NCBI RefSeq assembly: GCF_030867145.1
Contig: NC_134454.1
Location: 44,840,320 to 44,904,319 of the forward strand
Length of the DNA: 64,000 nucleotides
Direction: 5' to 3'
From: Opisthocomus hoazin
Lineage: Eukaryota > Chordata > Aves > Opisthocomiformes > Opisthocomidae
Shown piece by piece: positions 1 through 12,300 of this stretch. The position numbers and the translations under genes were made by a program. The notes beneath the pieces were generated by a model. The model did not search any database. It saw only the letters and a program-made list of their open reading frames with translations, and was not told the origin of the DNA. Each line of letters begins with the position of its first letter. Within the stretch, counting starts at the first letter, position 1.

Positions 1-1459
1 GAATTCTGTGCTTTCCCAAACTCTGTTGGTGTTTCTTAAGTGTAGCTGCCCTGTGAGATGAGATAAGCTCCGTGGGAATGTTGCCAGAAAGGGCAATATC
101 ACCGTTGCTTTCTTCTTCACGTTCTCTGTCCCCTGCCTACAGCGTGCTGCTGTTCTCCTCTTCTTGTTGGGCCTCTGTAGTAGAAGACATGTAATTTTCT
201 GCTTTTATGGTGCTACCAGAAACACGGTACTGTCTCTGATCATGTAATATATCTGTTTGAAAAATGCTCTGATGGGGAAAAAATCCTGAAGTCATTTAAG
301 GCACAAGTGCTGATACACATGCGTAGGTGGGCATCGTTGTTTTTAGCATCATTATTTTTACTGGTACTGCGGCCTGATGTCTGAAATGCTAAAGTTTAAG
401 CCCGTCTCACGCCTTATAACTGTTAACAGGAGCATTTACATAATCCAGCAGTAATATTTTCTTGTAACTGGACTAAATCTTAGGGCATGTTGACACAGGC
501 CATTTACAGGCAAAAAGAAGTTAGTATTTTTTGTACTGAGGTAGTTAAATGTGTGAAATTCCTTTCATTAACAAGCATCCTCAGCAGGAATATCAGTTCC
601 AGTATAATCCTACAACTACAAGCCACCTGCAAGTTTCCACGGTATTGGCTGGAGTATTCAAAACAGAGCACTCTTTTTTTTTTTTTTTTTTTTTTTTTTT
701 GGCTTAGTTTCAGGCAGCAGAACGGTTATTGTTGAATACTTAAGGCAGAGAGTACACAATAATCTGTTAGGAACGGTGTTGTGTAATAATGGGGGAAACA
801 GATCAAACCACCACAACAAAGGGGTTCTGCTGGACGGAAGACGTTTGATCTAGGTGCCTTTTTTATAACCTTTCAGCTTATCTCATGCAAACTGAACATG
901 AGAGAAAATTTACCTTTATGGAAGCCTATGTATAAGCCTCCTGTGAGTTCACTCAGAAGTGAAGGCCTGTAGTCCCTTTAAAGCAACTCTTCCTTCTACT
1001 GCCAATACTCATACCAAATCATAATTTTGAAGAGGATTAGAAGGATTCTTAGGCAGATAGGCACACAATTCTCTTTGAGATCCCTCAAATTATTTTCAAA
1101 ATTCTTGTTCCTCAGGACTGAAAAACTGTATTTGTCAGGCAACTGGTAAAGCTAACAGAACTGGGATACTGGTTTTAGTAATCCAGGGTCAGGAGATCTT
1201 ACTTAGTACCGGAGTGCCATTTCAGCTTCTCTTTCATCATTTCTTTTCCTTGACAAGACTTACAAACATTGGTGAATGATAAATAATGCACCAGTACCAG
1301 GAGTCTGTTCAGCTCCGCTATTAATTTGTTATCTTCTTCCTAAAACAAAAACCTTAATGTTTGCAAGATGATTTGTAAAATTACTGAAATAAAGTAATAA
1401 GCTCGCTAAACGGTTAATCTGGTTAAATGGTTAAGCTTGATAATCATTTCCAGACACAT
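1..1459. other. Intergenic sequence, no gene seen
   Basis: AT-rich single-copy-looking sequence with a 27-T run at 674-700. No reading frame with family resemblance and no splice-bounded exon was recognised. Confidence 0.6.
674..700. repeat. Homopolymer T(27)
   Basis: Uninterrupted run of 27 Ts. No SINE or retrocopy body is visible on either side that would make it a poly-A tail. Confidence 0.8.
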
Positions 1460-2428
1460 GAAAACACATAGTGGTGTATCCCAGGGGTCAGTACTGGGTC
1501 TGATCCTGTTCAACATCTTCGTTAATGATCTGCACAATGAGGCAGAGCGTACCTTCAGCAAGTTTGCAGATGACATGAAACTTGGAGGAGTGGCTGGTAT
1601 ACCGGAAGGTTATGCAGCCAGGTGGATGGGCTGCAGAAATGGGCTGAGAGGAACCTCATGAGGAGGTTGAACAAGGGGAATTGCAAAGTCCTTCACTTGG
1701 GGAGGAACAACCCCATCACCAGCACATGCAGCGGGCTGCCCGGCTGGAGATCAGCTTTGCAGAAAAGGACCTGGGAGTCCTGGTGGACACCAAGTTGAAC
1801 ATGAGCCAGCACTGTGCCCTGGTGGCAAAGAAGACGAATGATATCCTGGGGCTGTGTGAGGAGCAGTGTTGCCAGCAAGTTGAGGGAGGTGATCCTTACA
1901 CTCTGGTCAGCACTGGTGGGGTCAATGGTGGAGTACTGTGCCCAGTTCTGGGCTCCCCAGTACAAGAGAGAGATGGACATAGAGGAGACAGTCCAATGAA
2001 GGGCCGCAAAGATGATGAAGGGACTGGAGATGAGGAAAGACTGAGAGAGCTAGGACTGCTCTAGGAGAAGAGAAGGCTCGAGGGTGACTTTCTAAATGTA
2101 GATAAAATGTAGATAAAAACCTGAAGGCAGGGTGCAAAGAAGACAGAGCCACGCTCGTTCCAGTGATGTGCAGTGGTGGGACCAGAGGCAATGGGCACAG
2201 ACTGAAACAGGGGAGGGTTCCTCCTTAACATCAGGACACACTTTTTTACCGTGAGGGTGAGGGGAGCACTGGCAGAGGTTGCCCAGAGAGCTGCTGGAGT
2301 CTCCGCCCTTGGAGATCTTCCAAGCCATCCATACATGGTCCTGGGCAAGGGGCTTGAGCAGGGATATCAGACCACATGACCTCCACAGGTCCTTTCCAGC
2401 CTCAGCCATGCTGTGTGATATTGTGTGA
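1460..2428 (+). mobile_element. CR1 LINE, 5'-truncated, decayed (sense)
   Basis: The C-terminal part of CR1 ORF2 plus the 3' UTR. Reverse transcriptase motifs are visible: SGVSQGSVLGLILFNIFVND and FADDMKLGG (the F/YADD catalytic block, about 1,560-1,590). Later come NKGNCKVLHLG-like and LRELGLL segments in other frames. The protein is broken by several frameshifts and stops, so the copy is dead. It ends near GTGTGATATTGTGTGA, a degraded form of the CR1 3' octamer repeat. This is the most diverged of the longer copies here. Confidence 0.85.
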
Positions 2429-3152
2429 AATGGGGCTCTTCAGCATTTTCTTCGGAGTGTTGTCACACAGAAAGGCTGTGGCAGTCACAGTGCAAAGAAG
2501 GAAATAAACTGTTCTGTATCCACTGTGGAGAGAACAACGATGCTTAAAATTTGTCAAGGCAGTTTTGGGGTAGGCTTTAGGAAACACTTGCTACCAGTAC
2601 CTAATTTAACATTATAAAGAACATTTTAGAAAAAAATAGATCCTGCAGGAATGTTTTAGGTCCAAGTGATCAGTGATTTCTTTGAGGCCTGCTTTCTGTG
2701 GTTGTGTCAGTTATGCCTTCCTATTGTAACTTTTGCTGGTATCGAGCTGTAGAACAAGAGCAATTATTTTCTCTGGTGCTCTAGAATGACCTTTTAATTT
2801 GAAATGTAATACATTTTTGTATTCAAAGAAGTTAGTTTCTGGAATTAGAATTATTAGGTGGTGGATGCAGATCCTGACTCTGAAGCTTCTGAACCAGGTC
2901 AGAAGTGAATGAAATCATAAATACCTACATTTATTAAAAAGAAAAGCTGCTGACTAGCTCTTGCCATACACTCGTGCCTTAGCATGTCGAAGGCATATAT
3001 CAAAGCACAAGTTTGCCATAGTACAGGCTGAAAATGGTTCTGCGTAGCCTGAGGGGTGTACGTCTGTTAGGAGAAGCACAGGAGCTGTTTGGCTGGGATG
3101 CATGCTCCTACTCAAGGCCCTGTCTGATTAGCTCTTGCTGCTGAAACACAAG
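2429..3152. other. Spacer between two CR1 copies
   Basis: About 720 bases of AT-rich sequence without a recognisable gene, RNA or repeat. Confidence 0.55.
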
Positions 3153-3786
3153 ATCACAGAATCACAGAATGGTAGGGGTTGGAAGGGAACTCTGTGGGTC
3201 ATCTAGTCCAACCCCCCTGCCGAAGCAGGGTCACCTACAGCAGGCTGCAGAGGACCTTGTCCAGACGGGTCTTGAATATCTCCAGAGAAGGAGACTCCAC
3301 AACCTCCCTGGGCAGCCTGTTCCAGTGCTCTGTCACCCTCAGAGGGAAGAAGTTCTTCCTCATGTTCAGACGGAACTTCCTGTGCCTCAGTTTGTGCCCA
3401 TTGCCCCTTGTCCTGTCACTGGGCACCACTGAAAAGAGTCTGGCCCCATCCTCCTGACACCCACCCTTGAGATATTTATAAGCATTTATAAGGTCCCCTC
3501 TAAGCCTTCTCTTCTTCAGGCTGAACAAGCCCAGCTCCCTCAGCCTCTCCTCATAGGAGAGATGTTCCAGTCCCCTCATCATGCTCGTAGCCCTCGGCTG
3601 GACTCTCTCCAGTAGCTCCTCACCTTTCTTGAACTGGGGAGCCCAGAACTGGACAGAGTACTCCAGATGGTGCCTCACTAGGGCAGTGTAGAGGGATAGG
3701 AGAACCTCCCTCGACCTGCTGGCCACACTCCTCCTAATGCATCCCAGGACCCCATTGGCCTTCTTGGCAGCCAGGGCACATTGCTG
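3153..3786 (-). mobile_element. CR1 LINE, 5'-truncated, relatively young (antisense)
   Basis: The 3' end lies at low coordinates (CACAGAATCACAGAATGG, the octamer on the minus strand). The minus-strand frame at 3,235-3,726 encodes 163 intact codons of the ORF2 C-terminus to its natural stop ([70 protein letters not shown]). Nothing upstream of the segment after the RT palm is present, so the copy cannot move. It is nearly identical to the copy at 46.65 kb over their shared 260 bases. Confidence 0.92.
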
Positions 3787-6700
3787 ATAAAAGATAAAAC
3801 TTTAAAATGTCAAAGGCATGAAGCTCAAATATTCTTGAGCTTCTCTCTCTGCCTGCTGCAGCTGTTTTGCAGGCACGTATAATTCTGAGCAGCAATCTGC
3901 GTCCTGTGTGAGAACAGCGTGACTGTAGTCAGCATAGAGCCTCTTCAGGACTAAAGGTGGACTACGAACATGGGGTTTTTGGGATGATTTCGTGTATCTA
4001 GATAGGACCAGTTTAAAACCTCTGTGTAACCTGTTGCTTGTGACGAAGGCCATCCGAAGAGTTATGTGGGCTATGATAAATAAATGTCTACCATAATGAA
4101 GGGCCCATGTGGACCTGACTGTTGCATACATGGAATTCAGGATGCAGGTTACAGTGAATAAAAGTATCTTCCGTGCTTCTTGACAGAAGGGGATAATGCA
4201 AAGTTTCCCGCCTGTGGTGTTCATGGCAATTTCTGATTATAATTCTCTGCAGCTTTTTCTGTTCAGTTCTATGAGATATTTGAAAAAATTAAGTTACACG
4301 TACTTCTACTGCAGTTCTGTTTTCAAACATGTCCTTATCAAACACTGCTGTTGGATACTTGAAAGTATTTTCCTGAATAGAACAGCAAGATCACAGTCAA
4401 GGAACCTTTTGTGCAGTCTTCGTGAGTCATAATCATATACGCAGTTAATCATTTGTGAATAATTTGCATGTGAATCACGTTCATATATTGATGAACTGTT
4501 ATCTGTGCTTTTATTTTTTTTAATGTTTCCTATGGAAACAAGGCTTAAATAATTGTACTCTCCGTTGGTTTTGATTGTCATTTAGCTTTTGAACCTATTG
4601 TCTGTTTTGTCAAACTTAACAGAAATGTTGATAAATAAATTATTGCAGGTTTCATGATAACAGGTGGCCATATACAGCAGAAGCACTCTGATAGGGGAAG
4701 ACATTATAGTTAAACTCTTACCTTACTAGATACCAAAGAATCTACATGAAAAAAAAAGACTTTATATAAATGCCTCAGTGGTAAATACCCTTCAGCCTTT
4801 GGTACCCATGCCTTCTGAGACGGTAAAGCCAATCATTCACAAACCATGAGTCAGAAGAATATCAGTCTCGCTTACTGATACTCAGTAAGTTAACTTTTTA
4901 TTTGACTGTGATTTTATCTTCCAGCTTCACGTGATATTTGCCTAGTGTTTCACAACCCCAGTAATCCTCAATGCACTGATCCTCCAGACTTAAACAGGCT
5001 ACTTATATGTGTAAAATTAACAATGTTTATCTTTGCAGACTTGATCTTCAGAATTAGTTTACCTCAATATAGATGCTTTAATTTGGATTTATTGCCTTAC
5101 TCAGTTTGAAAAATATTTTCATAAGCATGGAGTTGTTTGTGTACTAATTAATCTCCCCTCACTTAATAAAGAAAATTGATTATTTTTGTCTTGTTTTTCA
5201 GTTCACACAAAAATCTGAACCAGGTCTTGGAGAGACTAAAGAATGATGCTATGTTTTGATGGTTTAGCTGTTCGTAAATAAGCTAGTGTAACTGTTTTGA
5301 AGTTAATGTAGCGGAATTACTGAGGATTTCCATCTGATAAGACAAATTGCCTTAAGAAATAGCGCTCATTATGATGCATGCTCCTTCCAGTAGCTGCACT
5401 GGTTCAAGAACTGCGTTTTGAAGACATTCTTGAATAAATTACTCCCAAGTCATGGAAGAGCCCAGCTTGCAGGGTAGGGGTAGAGATACAGAATGCTATC
5501 CATTCAGGTCCTTGCAGAGCTTGGAGGCTCATTTTGATTTGTGTCATTTCATTGAGGTGTAATTCTCTCTAACCTTCTTTCTATGGATTTTGCTATGAAA
5601 GGAGTGATCAGAATGTTGTCTAAAGACTACAGCTCAGCTCTGAGAAGGAGCCACACTGACGTATTACTATGTTAAACAAAATCAGTAGTGCTGAATTTAG
5701 CAGATGATGATTTCCATAGCAACCAGTGCTCATATAACAAATTCAGGATGATACCGTATAATGACTGTAGAATCAGGCACAAGAAGATGCCCTCAAACGA
5801 GGCACCATCCTGCTGAGATTTTTTCCTGTAGACTGTGCAATGTGGCAGCATCTCAAAGTGGACCAATGGCAAAAAATCTCCAGTGGAATCTCAGAGTTCT
5901 TCAGTTACTGGACATTTTTGACACTGTGGTTAAATAGTTTGAGCGGAGGTTTTATTTAAATTTGAACAGGTCAGTGCTAGACCTGAGAGAAAAGGACGTT
6001 TTAGCCGAATGTATATCTGCAGCTCACTGTAGTGGATGCCTTCTGTAATGGAAGAGTGTAAGAGGCGGAGAAGTATGTGATAATAGGGCCGCAGATTACT
6101 CTCAGACTGTAGGCATTACTGGTGAGGGATTTCTTTGCAAATAACAGGCCCAGGTGCATTTTTGTTTCCTAAATTTTCCAGTTGTCTTTGGGCCGATCAT
6201 CCTGTCTCCACAATATCTTGTTGCAAGGAGTTCCACAGCTGAACAAGTGCCTTTTATGAGAACAAGCATCTTTTGTTTATATTAAATCTGCCACATCCTG
6301 TTTTTTGTATTGGAAGAGCCTGGGAATGATTTATTCCTTGTCCCAGATGTTGCCCCAGAGGTGGGATTTGTATACTAAAGGATTATAGGCTAGGATTTGG
6401 AATTTGAGCCCAGTACGTACTCTTTTTTTCTCCCCTCTCTTTAGGTAAACATTCCTCATTGATTTCTGTGAAGTTACTCAAATGCTTAAAATAAGCATAC
6501 ACAGGAAGGAAAGCAAATATATGTGAGCTGAAAATACATCTGTTTGCAAGTATTATAAAACCTTTTAATAGGTTTTTACAGAGTGTTGTTTAGTTAAAGT
6601 GGTGAAAATGACCGAATTAAAATGAAATTCAAAGGAATCTGAATAAACCACATACGTACAAGTGGTTTTTCTTATGCTTATTGCAACAGTGTAAGGTTTA

Positions 6701-9231
6701 AAATAGCCACTGGAGGGCTCAGTGATTTCATGTTGAATGACAAGCTGGTGCTTGAAAGCCAGTACTTCGCAGTTTTTGGCGAAGACTGTTAATTGGCATG
6801 CTAACCGTTAGAAGAAGACTGGATGATAACAGATTTTTTGCAGATAAGGGGCAGAGAGCACTTGTGTTTTCATCTCAAAGAGTAACACTCGTGATTAACA
6901 CCTGTGTCATGGTGTGGGAACATACACAAAGGCTCCAAATGCAGGAGGAGCTAAATGTCGTAGAATAAACAAAGCACCAGATTTCCCACCCCCTTACCAT
7001 AAACACCTAAGAAGTCGTCCTGTCAGGCAGCAGGGTTTCCCCCTTTTGAGGAGCTACCCACACATCTGACAGATTTTGCCCTCCCTCCTCTGTTCTGCAG
7101 GTGACACCAGAGCCTCAACAATGAGTCTGGCCCAGGGCTGGGGCCTTTTTGGACTACTTGGTAGAGCTGGGGTCAAACGCGACACATTTACTTGGCGTCA
7201 GTTTCTCCTGGCATTTTGAATCAAGTCTTCATTGCAGTTAAACAGAACTTAGTTTTCAAAAACTTTGGGAACAAAAAATTCTGCTTACATATTCTAATCT
7301 TTTTGTGTTTTCCTCAGCCTGAATTTTTTCCGTGTCTTTGTTTTTCGTGTAGTCTTTTTTGGATTCTTGCATCTTCTGTGTCAATTATCTCCTTGATACA
7401 ATAAAAGCAGCTAAACACTTTATGTTCAGTATTGCCATCTTCCTTGAGTTCACAGCACTATTTACAACTCTTCCGTGGGGTAAACATGTGCTGAATAAAA
7501 TACACAGTTCCTGGAGTGATTTTCCCTGTCATATGTGGGGTTACATCATTCTTTCTGCTGCTATGAGTATGTATTATCCCAGAACTTCACTAAATTGGTT
7601 GCCATATTTCATGGAAATTAATCTGATTTGTTGTTCTCCAGTGGTCATTTTCAGTTCCATTTATTTTCAAAGATTTCCCTTTCACTGAAGAGATAGTTGA
7701 ATTCTTTTCCATGATTTTGAATACTGCATTTCGCAAGCTAATTCTACCTCTTTTTTCACCCTGCATAGACGTCTCAGCTTTCAGTGTTCGTGAAGGTGAC
7801 TTCCTTCTTTATTTTAGCTACTAGAACAGTCATCTTGCAGGGGACACACAGAACTTTGAATTTGTCTTGGCAGGTAAAACTCTTTTTTAATTCACAGTTA
7901 GGTATACGTATTTTTAGTTTCTTAGTGCTTAACCCACATCTTCCTAACAATTAGCTTTTTAGTCATTCATCTAAAGAAAAATATCCACCAGTTAAACTCT
8001 CCCATTGTACATTACTGTGCAGTATCTATACAGAAAATGATTTAACATTTATAACACAGATGTGAAGAATATTCTACATGGCAAGAAATTTTGTCAGAGT
8101 CTGTCCTTCCTACCGCTCAGAATAAAAACATTCATCAAACTCACCTCTGCATTGCATTTACCCTACTCTTGCTGTTGACGGGGCCATGTAGCAGATCTGA
8201 TATAAAAAAGAACTTCTTCAGATGACTTCAGTTCTAAAACTGACATATTTTGGACATATGCTCAGTTTGAAACCTGGTTATTTTTTTCCAGCTGTATCCA
8301 TTTATCTAATGAAAGGGATTGCCTGTGCCCTAAACTATTCCTGTTACAAGAACGTAAGAGAACATGCCTTTTTTTGGCTATCCTAAGAATATCCTTGACC
8401 AAAGTCTTACTTGGCCATACTTGAATGTTACATCATTATATCCATGTATATACAGACTTACGTTTTTTAAGAACAAAAAATGTTTAACAAATTCATAGGA
8501 GAGAAACATAGGAAAACTGATTTAGCTGGCTTTACAGGTATTAAAACTTAATTCCTTTTCTTGTTTTTAGCAGCACATCAGCAGTGTTGTCATGGATACT
8601 GAGCCAGTCCTGTTTTACCAGCTTGCAGATGTGTTAAAAATGAGATTTTCCCTTCCGACCAGTTAACCATGCTTTATGGACTTGATTGACGGTCCACTGA
8701 AATCAGTGAAAAGTGGTTATCTCAACAGATTTTGGACTAGGATGCAAGTGAACAGTGGCAAATGTTCTGTTTCACAATAGTCATCAGGTATTTTTTACAT
8801 CTTATTACACGACTGAATATTAGATGCATGTTTCGAGATTTTTTTCATGCTGGAACACACCAAACTTCAGGCTTCTGCTGGCTTAGTCTGGTAGTGCAGC
8901 TCCTGCATCTTGCTGTTCCTCCCATGGTAACCTGTCATCGCTTCGAGAGAGCCATGCAGGTGCAAACTGTTAGGTCTTGGGGCTACCTTTTTGGAAGATC
9001 ATGGTTTTAAATTTTTATTTTGGGACATAATCTTTTCATCAGACATCCAAAATGTGGACTGACATCAGACTTGGAAATCATTCTCCTATATTGTATCTTC
9101 TGATACTTTCAGCTCAGTAGGAGTGACCCACAAGCATGCCCACTCTCTGCGTGGAGCTGGCTGCAGGGACCAGGGCCACTGTGCAGCCAGCGCGGCCACG
9201 GGCGGCCCCTTCCCGCTGGCCGTGGTAGTAG
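3787..9231. other. Intergenic sequence, no gene seen
   Basis: Over 5 kb of AT-rich sequence. A 140-codon minus-strand frame abuts the CR1 at 3,802-4,224 but resembles nothing and lacks splice or start support. Frames at 7.2-7.7 kb are hydrophobic by base composition. Nothing else is recognisable. Confidence 0.55.
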
Positions 9232-9318
9232 GCATGGTGGTGTTGGGTTGGCGGTTGGACTTGATGAGCTTAGAGGTCTTTTCCAACCTTAATGACTCTA
9301 TGATTCTGTGATTCTCTG
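9232..9318 (+). mobile_element. CR1 LINE 3'-end fragment (sense)
   Basis: Only the last 85 or so bases of a CR1: GGTTGGACTTGATGAGCTTA, AGGTCTTTTCCAACCTTAATG and the terminal CTATGATTCTGTGATTCT octamers. The wording of its 3' UTR differs from the 3.2 and 46.7 kb copies, so it is another subfamily. It sits beside a GC-richer stretch (9,130-9,240) of unknown origin. Confidence 0.8.
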
Positions 9319-12300
9319 ACGGTGGGAAGAGGCTCCCAGGCAGCACCGCGGGGAGGCCATACGTGCCAGGGCTAGGTGCCAGCTTGCTGAGGGAGCCAGC
9401 AGGATTTTGGTTTCCCCTCTACCCCAAACCCTTTTTCCAGCTCACCCTCCCCTCTGTGATGCCAGAATTGACTGCCTTTGAAGCACAGCACAGCCACTCT
9501 GGGCTGATGGGTCCCGCTCATCCTACCTGCTGTGCAGCACAGAGCTGGAGTCTGTGTGACTCTCGCTGTCCTCAGCGTCAGGCCAGAGCTTATGTGATGT
9601 GCCGTATCTCAGAATACTGCTGGTAGCTGAGACTTTATGAATAATCTCTTTTTTTTTCTTTGGTGAAATTCCCTAAACTTACTGCTGGCCATGCTGATTT
9701 TAATCTTAGATGAAACAGTAAAGGCTATGGAAAATACCAGCTTGATTCTTTGTAAAGACAGAAAAATATTATTAATTTGTCTGTTTCTGTGGGTTCTGCA
9801 ATGAGGTGTTTGATAACATGACCCCTGCAGCACCAGCGTTTGGCGGGGGGAGGAGTGGAGATGCCTAAGCTCAGTTCACATTTTTGACTGAATCTGCACT
9901 GTGGTACTGTACCTATATCTATGCCTGTGGGATGTGCCTGCCAGAATGCATCCTAGGCCCTCCATCCCCATCCTGTGCAGACCAAGGACTGGCCAAAATG
10001 TGCCAAAACTTCTTTCTTGTGGACACTACGGAGGTTGCTGGAAATGGCTTGCAGTCACTTCTTTACTGAACTGTAATCTGCAAGACACAGTTGCCATACT
10101 CATCCAGACCTGGTCAGAGATACCCCTTTCAGCCCCCTCAACCTAGATAACTTGCCTTACAAATCTGTATATTAAGACCATTGCTAGGTCTTTGGTATGT
10201 GTAGCTTTCCAACAGAGTATAACTTTAGTATCAAATCCTACAGCTCTCTTTAGAAAGGACTGGGATAAATACTGTCACTGCTCTTGGTTTGCAACTGCAG
10301 TATGGTAAGGGTACAAATCTGAAACAGTAGTGTTTAAAGAAGCCATGAAATGCATAAAACGTTGAGAGTGTACTTGGGTTTGAGACTTAGAAATCTGTTT
10401 TGGGAAGATACCAGAAACAAAACTGGGAATAAGAAGCCTGAGTTTCAGGATACCGGATAAACTGATTTTTACCTGAGATTGAGTCACAGCTTTTTTGTTT
10501 CAGCATTGCAAACGTTGCTTACAAAAATTATTATGCTTTGGGTGGATGGTGTTATACTTGGAGTTTGAGTCTTGATGCGTGGAAAACGTTTCATGTCAGA
10601 AGAAATGAATTCAAAGATCTTGTGTTGTGAAGTCTAGCATTTTGTACGGATGCATAATAGCAAAAGAAATCTGAAACGAGTCCCCATCCTTTGGAAAAAC
10701 TCAGATCGCACTGGTCCATTATTACAATTATATATTATTATCATATGTGGTGTGGGTTTGCCACAGAAAGAAGATTAAATAGTAACAGGGTAAACTCAGA
10801 CTCATTATCCAGTATGAAAGCAGGAGATGGAGTTCTTTCTCCATGGGCTCCAGCTGAAGAAATATGCAAGCACATTGTGGATCTAGATGTGTGTTTTTTC
10901 TTGTGAGCTAAAAGGATGCTTGTGAGATGAATGCTCTGGCTTGATCATGCTCTGTTTTCTCTCTGATATCAGCTACTAATCTGTGCTGCTGCAAGGGAGC
11001 CCTCGGTAAAGATAGGGCTAGTTTGATTTTTAAGGGCGCAAGAGCAGTCTAAACTTAGTATAGTCTTGGTGACAGAGATCGACTGTTATAAAGACGAAAT
11101 TAGCCTGTGCTCTGAATTTTCCTGTAAAGGAATCTTCTACTGACTGGAGAGGAAGCCTAGGCAGATTAACTCATTGTCCCTCAAAGTTAGTTCCTGTGCG
11201 TATCACTTGTTTTTTAATGACATATTGATCATTGACTTCGGTAGCTGGATGCTGAGCAGTGAAGTTTAGAATTCAAAATTGCCAGTTCATACTTTAAGAG
11301 CACTTTAAGTGTATTTTTAAACAGCAAAATGTATTGCAGCTGTGAAATACCAAGTTGCCTTTTATTAGGGACACTTTTTTTGTCTGTGTGTTTTAATTTT
11401 TTTAAGTTAAATACATATAAATAACAAATCTCATAAAACAGTGTCTCTGGAGTGTTTCTCTGACATTATTGTGCACTTCTGTATGCCTGAGGAGTCTGAA
11501 AACTTCCTTCATTATGTCTTAGAGCATTGCAGGCGTTACCATGGTACCTTGTAACATTTTTCCAATCAGCAGATGGAGCCACATGGGGGAAAAAAAGATT
11601 TGAGTGAAGAATTTTAGAATGGAATAATGCTAAAATAAACTTGTTATAAAAAAGCTCCATATGATTGATGATAAATTAAAGCAAACAGTCCTGTAATGTA
11701 TCATCTGTTAGTTAAACAAGTGCTCTCATTTGTCTGATTTGTACATAACCAAAGAAAATTACTGTAAATTAGTAACAACTAATGACAGCCTTTACTTAAC
11801 TTGAAGCTGTATCCCTTTATTTAAGCCCTCACCCTAATGTTTGAAAGAGTGCAAGAAATTAACCTTCAGGATGTTTAATACTGTACTGTACTCAAAAAGT
11901 GAAATTAGACTAGAGCCATCGGACTGACTGTGGGAATTGGGAATGTGGTGATTTATGATTTTCATAGAGTCAGTTTGTCAATGCAGCCAGCTTCTTTCTG
12001 GAGATGGGTGTGGGGTGCAAGAGGGAAAAGATGTTCCTGAAGGATATTAAGTGGTGGCAAGCTCCTTGCCAATCTGTTGAAGACTGATGGAGTTAAACAA
12101 TTCCATACTTGAACTGGATTTTCCAGAGCATGTATTCCTCATGACTGCCAAAACAGATCACTTTGCCCTGTGTCAGAGCACCTTACCAAGTGTGGGTTTT
12201 GTGGTGTTTCCGGGAGATGAGCTAGGTAGTGAGGCTTTAAATATGTTGCTTTTTTAATATAGTCAATCATATGACTGAGCTTTTATAACTACAGCATACT

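Noticed and set aside
3802..4224. 140-codon minus-strand frame next to the CR1 copy
   Set aside because: No family resemblance, no splice or promoter support, and base composition like the surrounding desert. It may partly be read-through from sequence flanking the CR1.
7122..7219. Short frame MSLAQGWGLFGLLGRAGVKR after a TTCTGCAG
   Set aside because: Acceptor-like context, but only about 32 codons, no donor and no family match.
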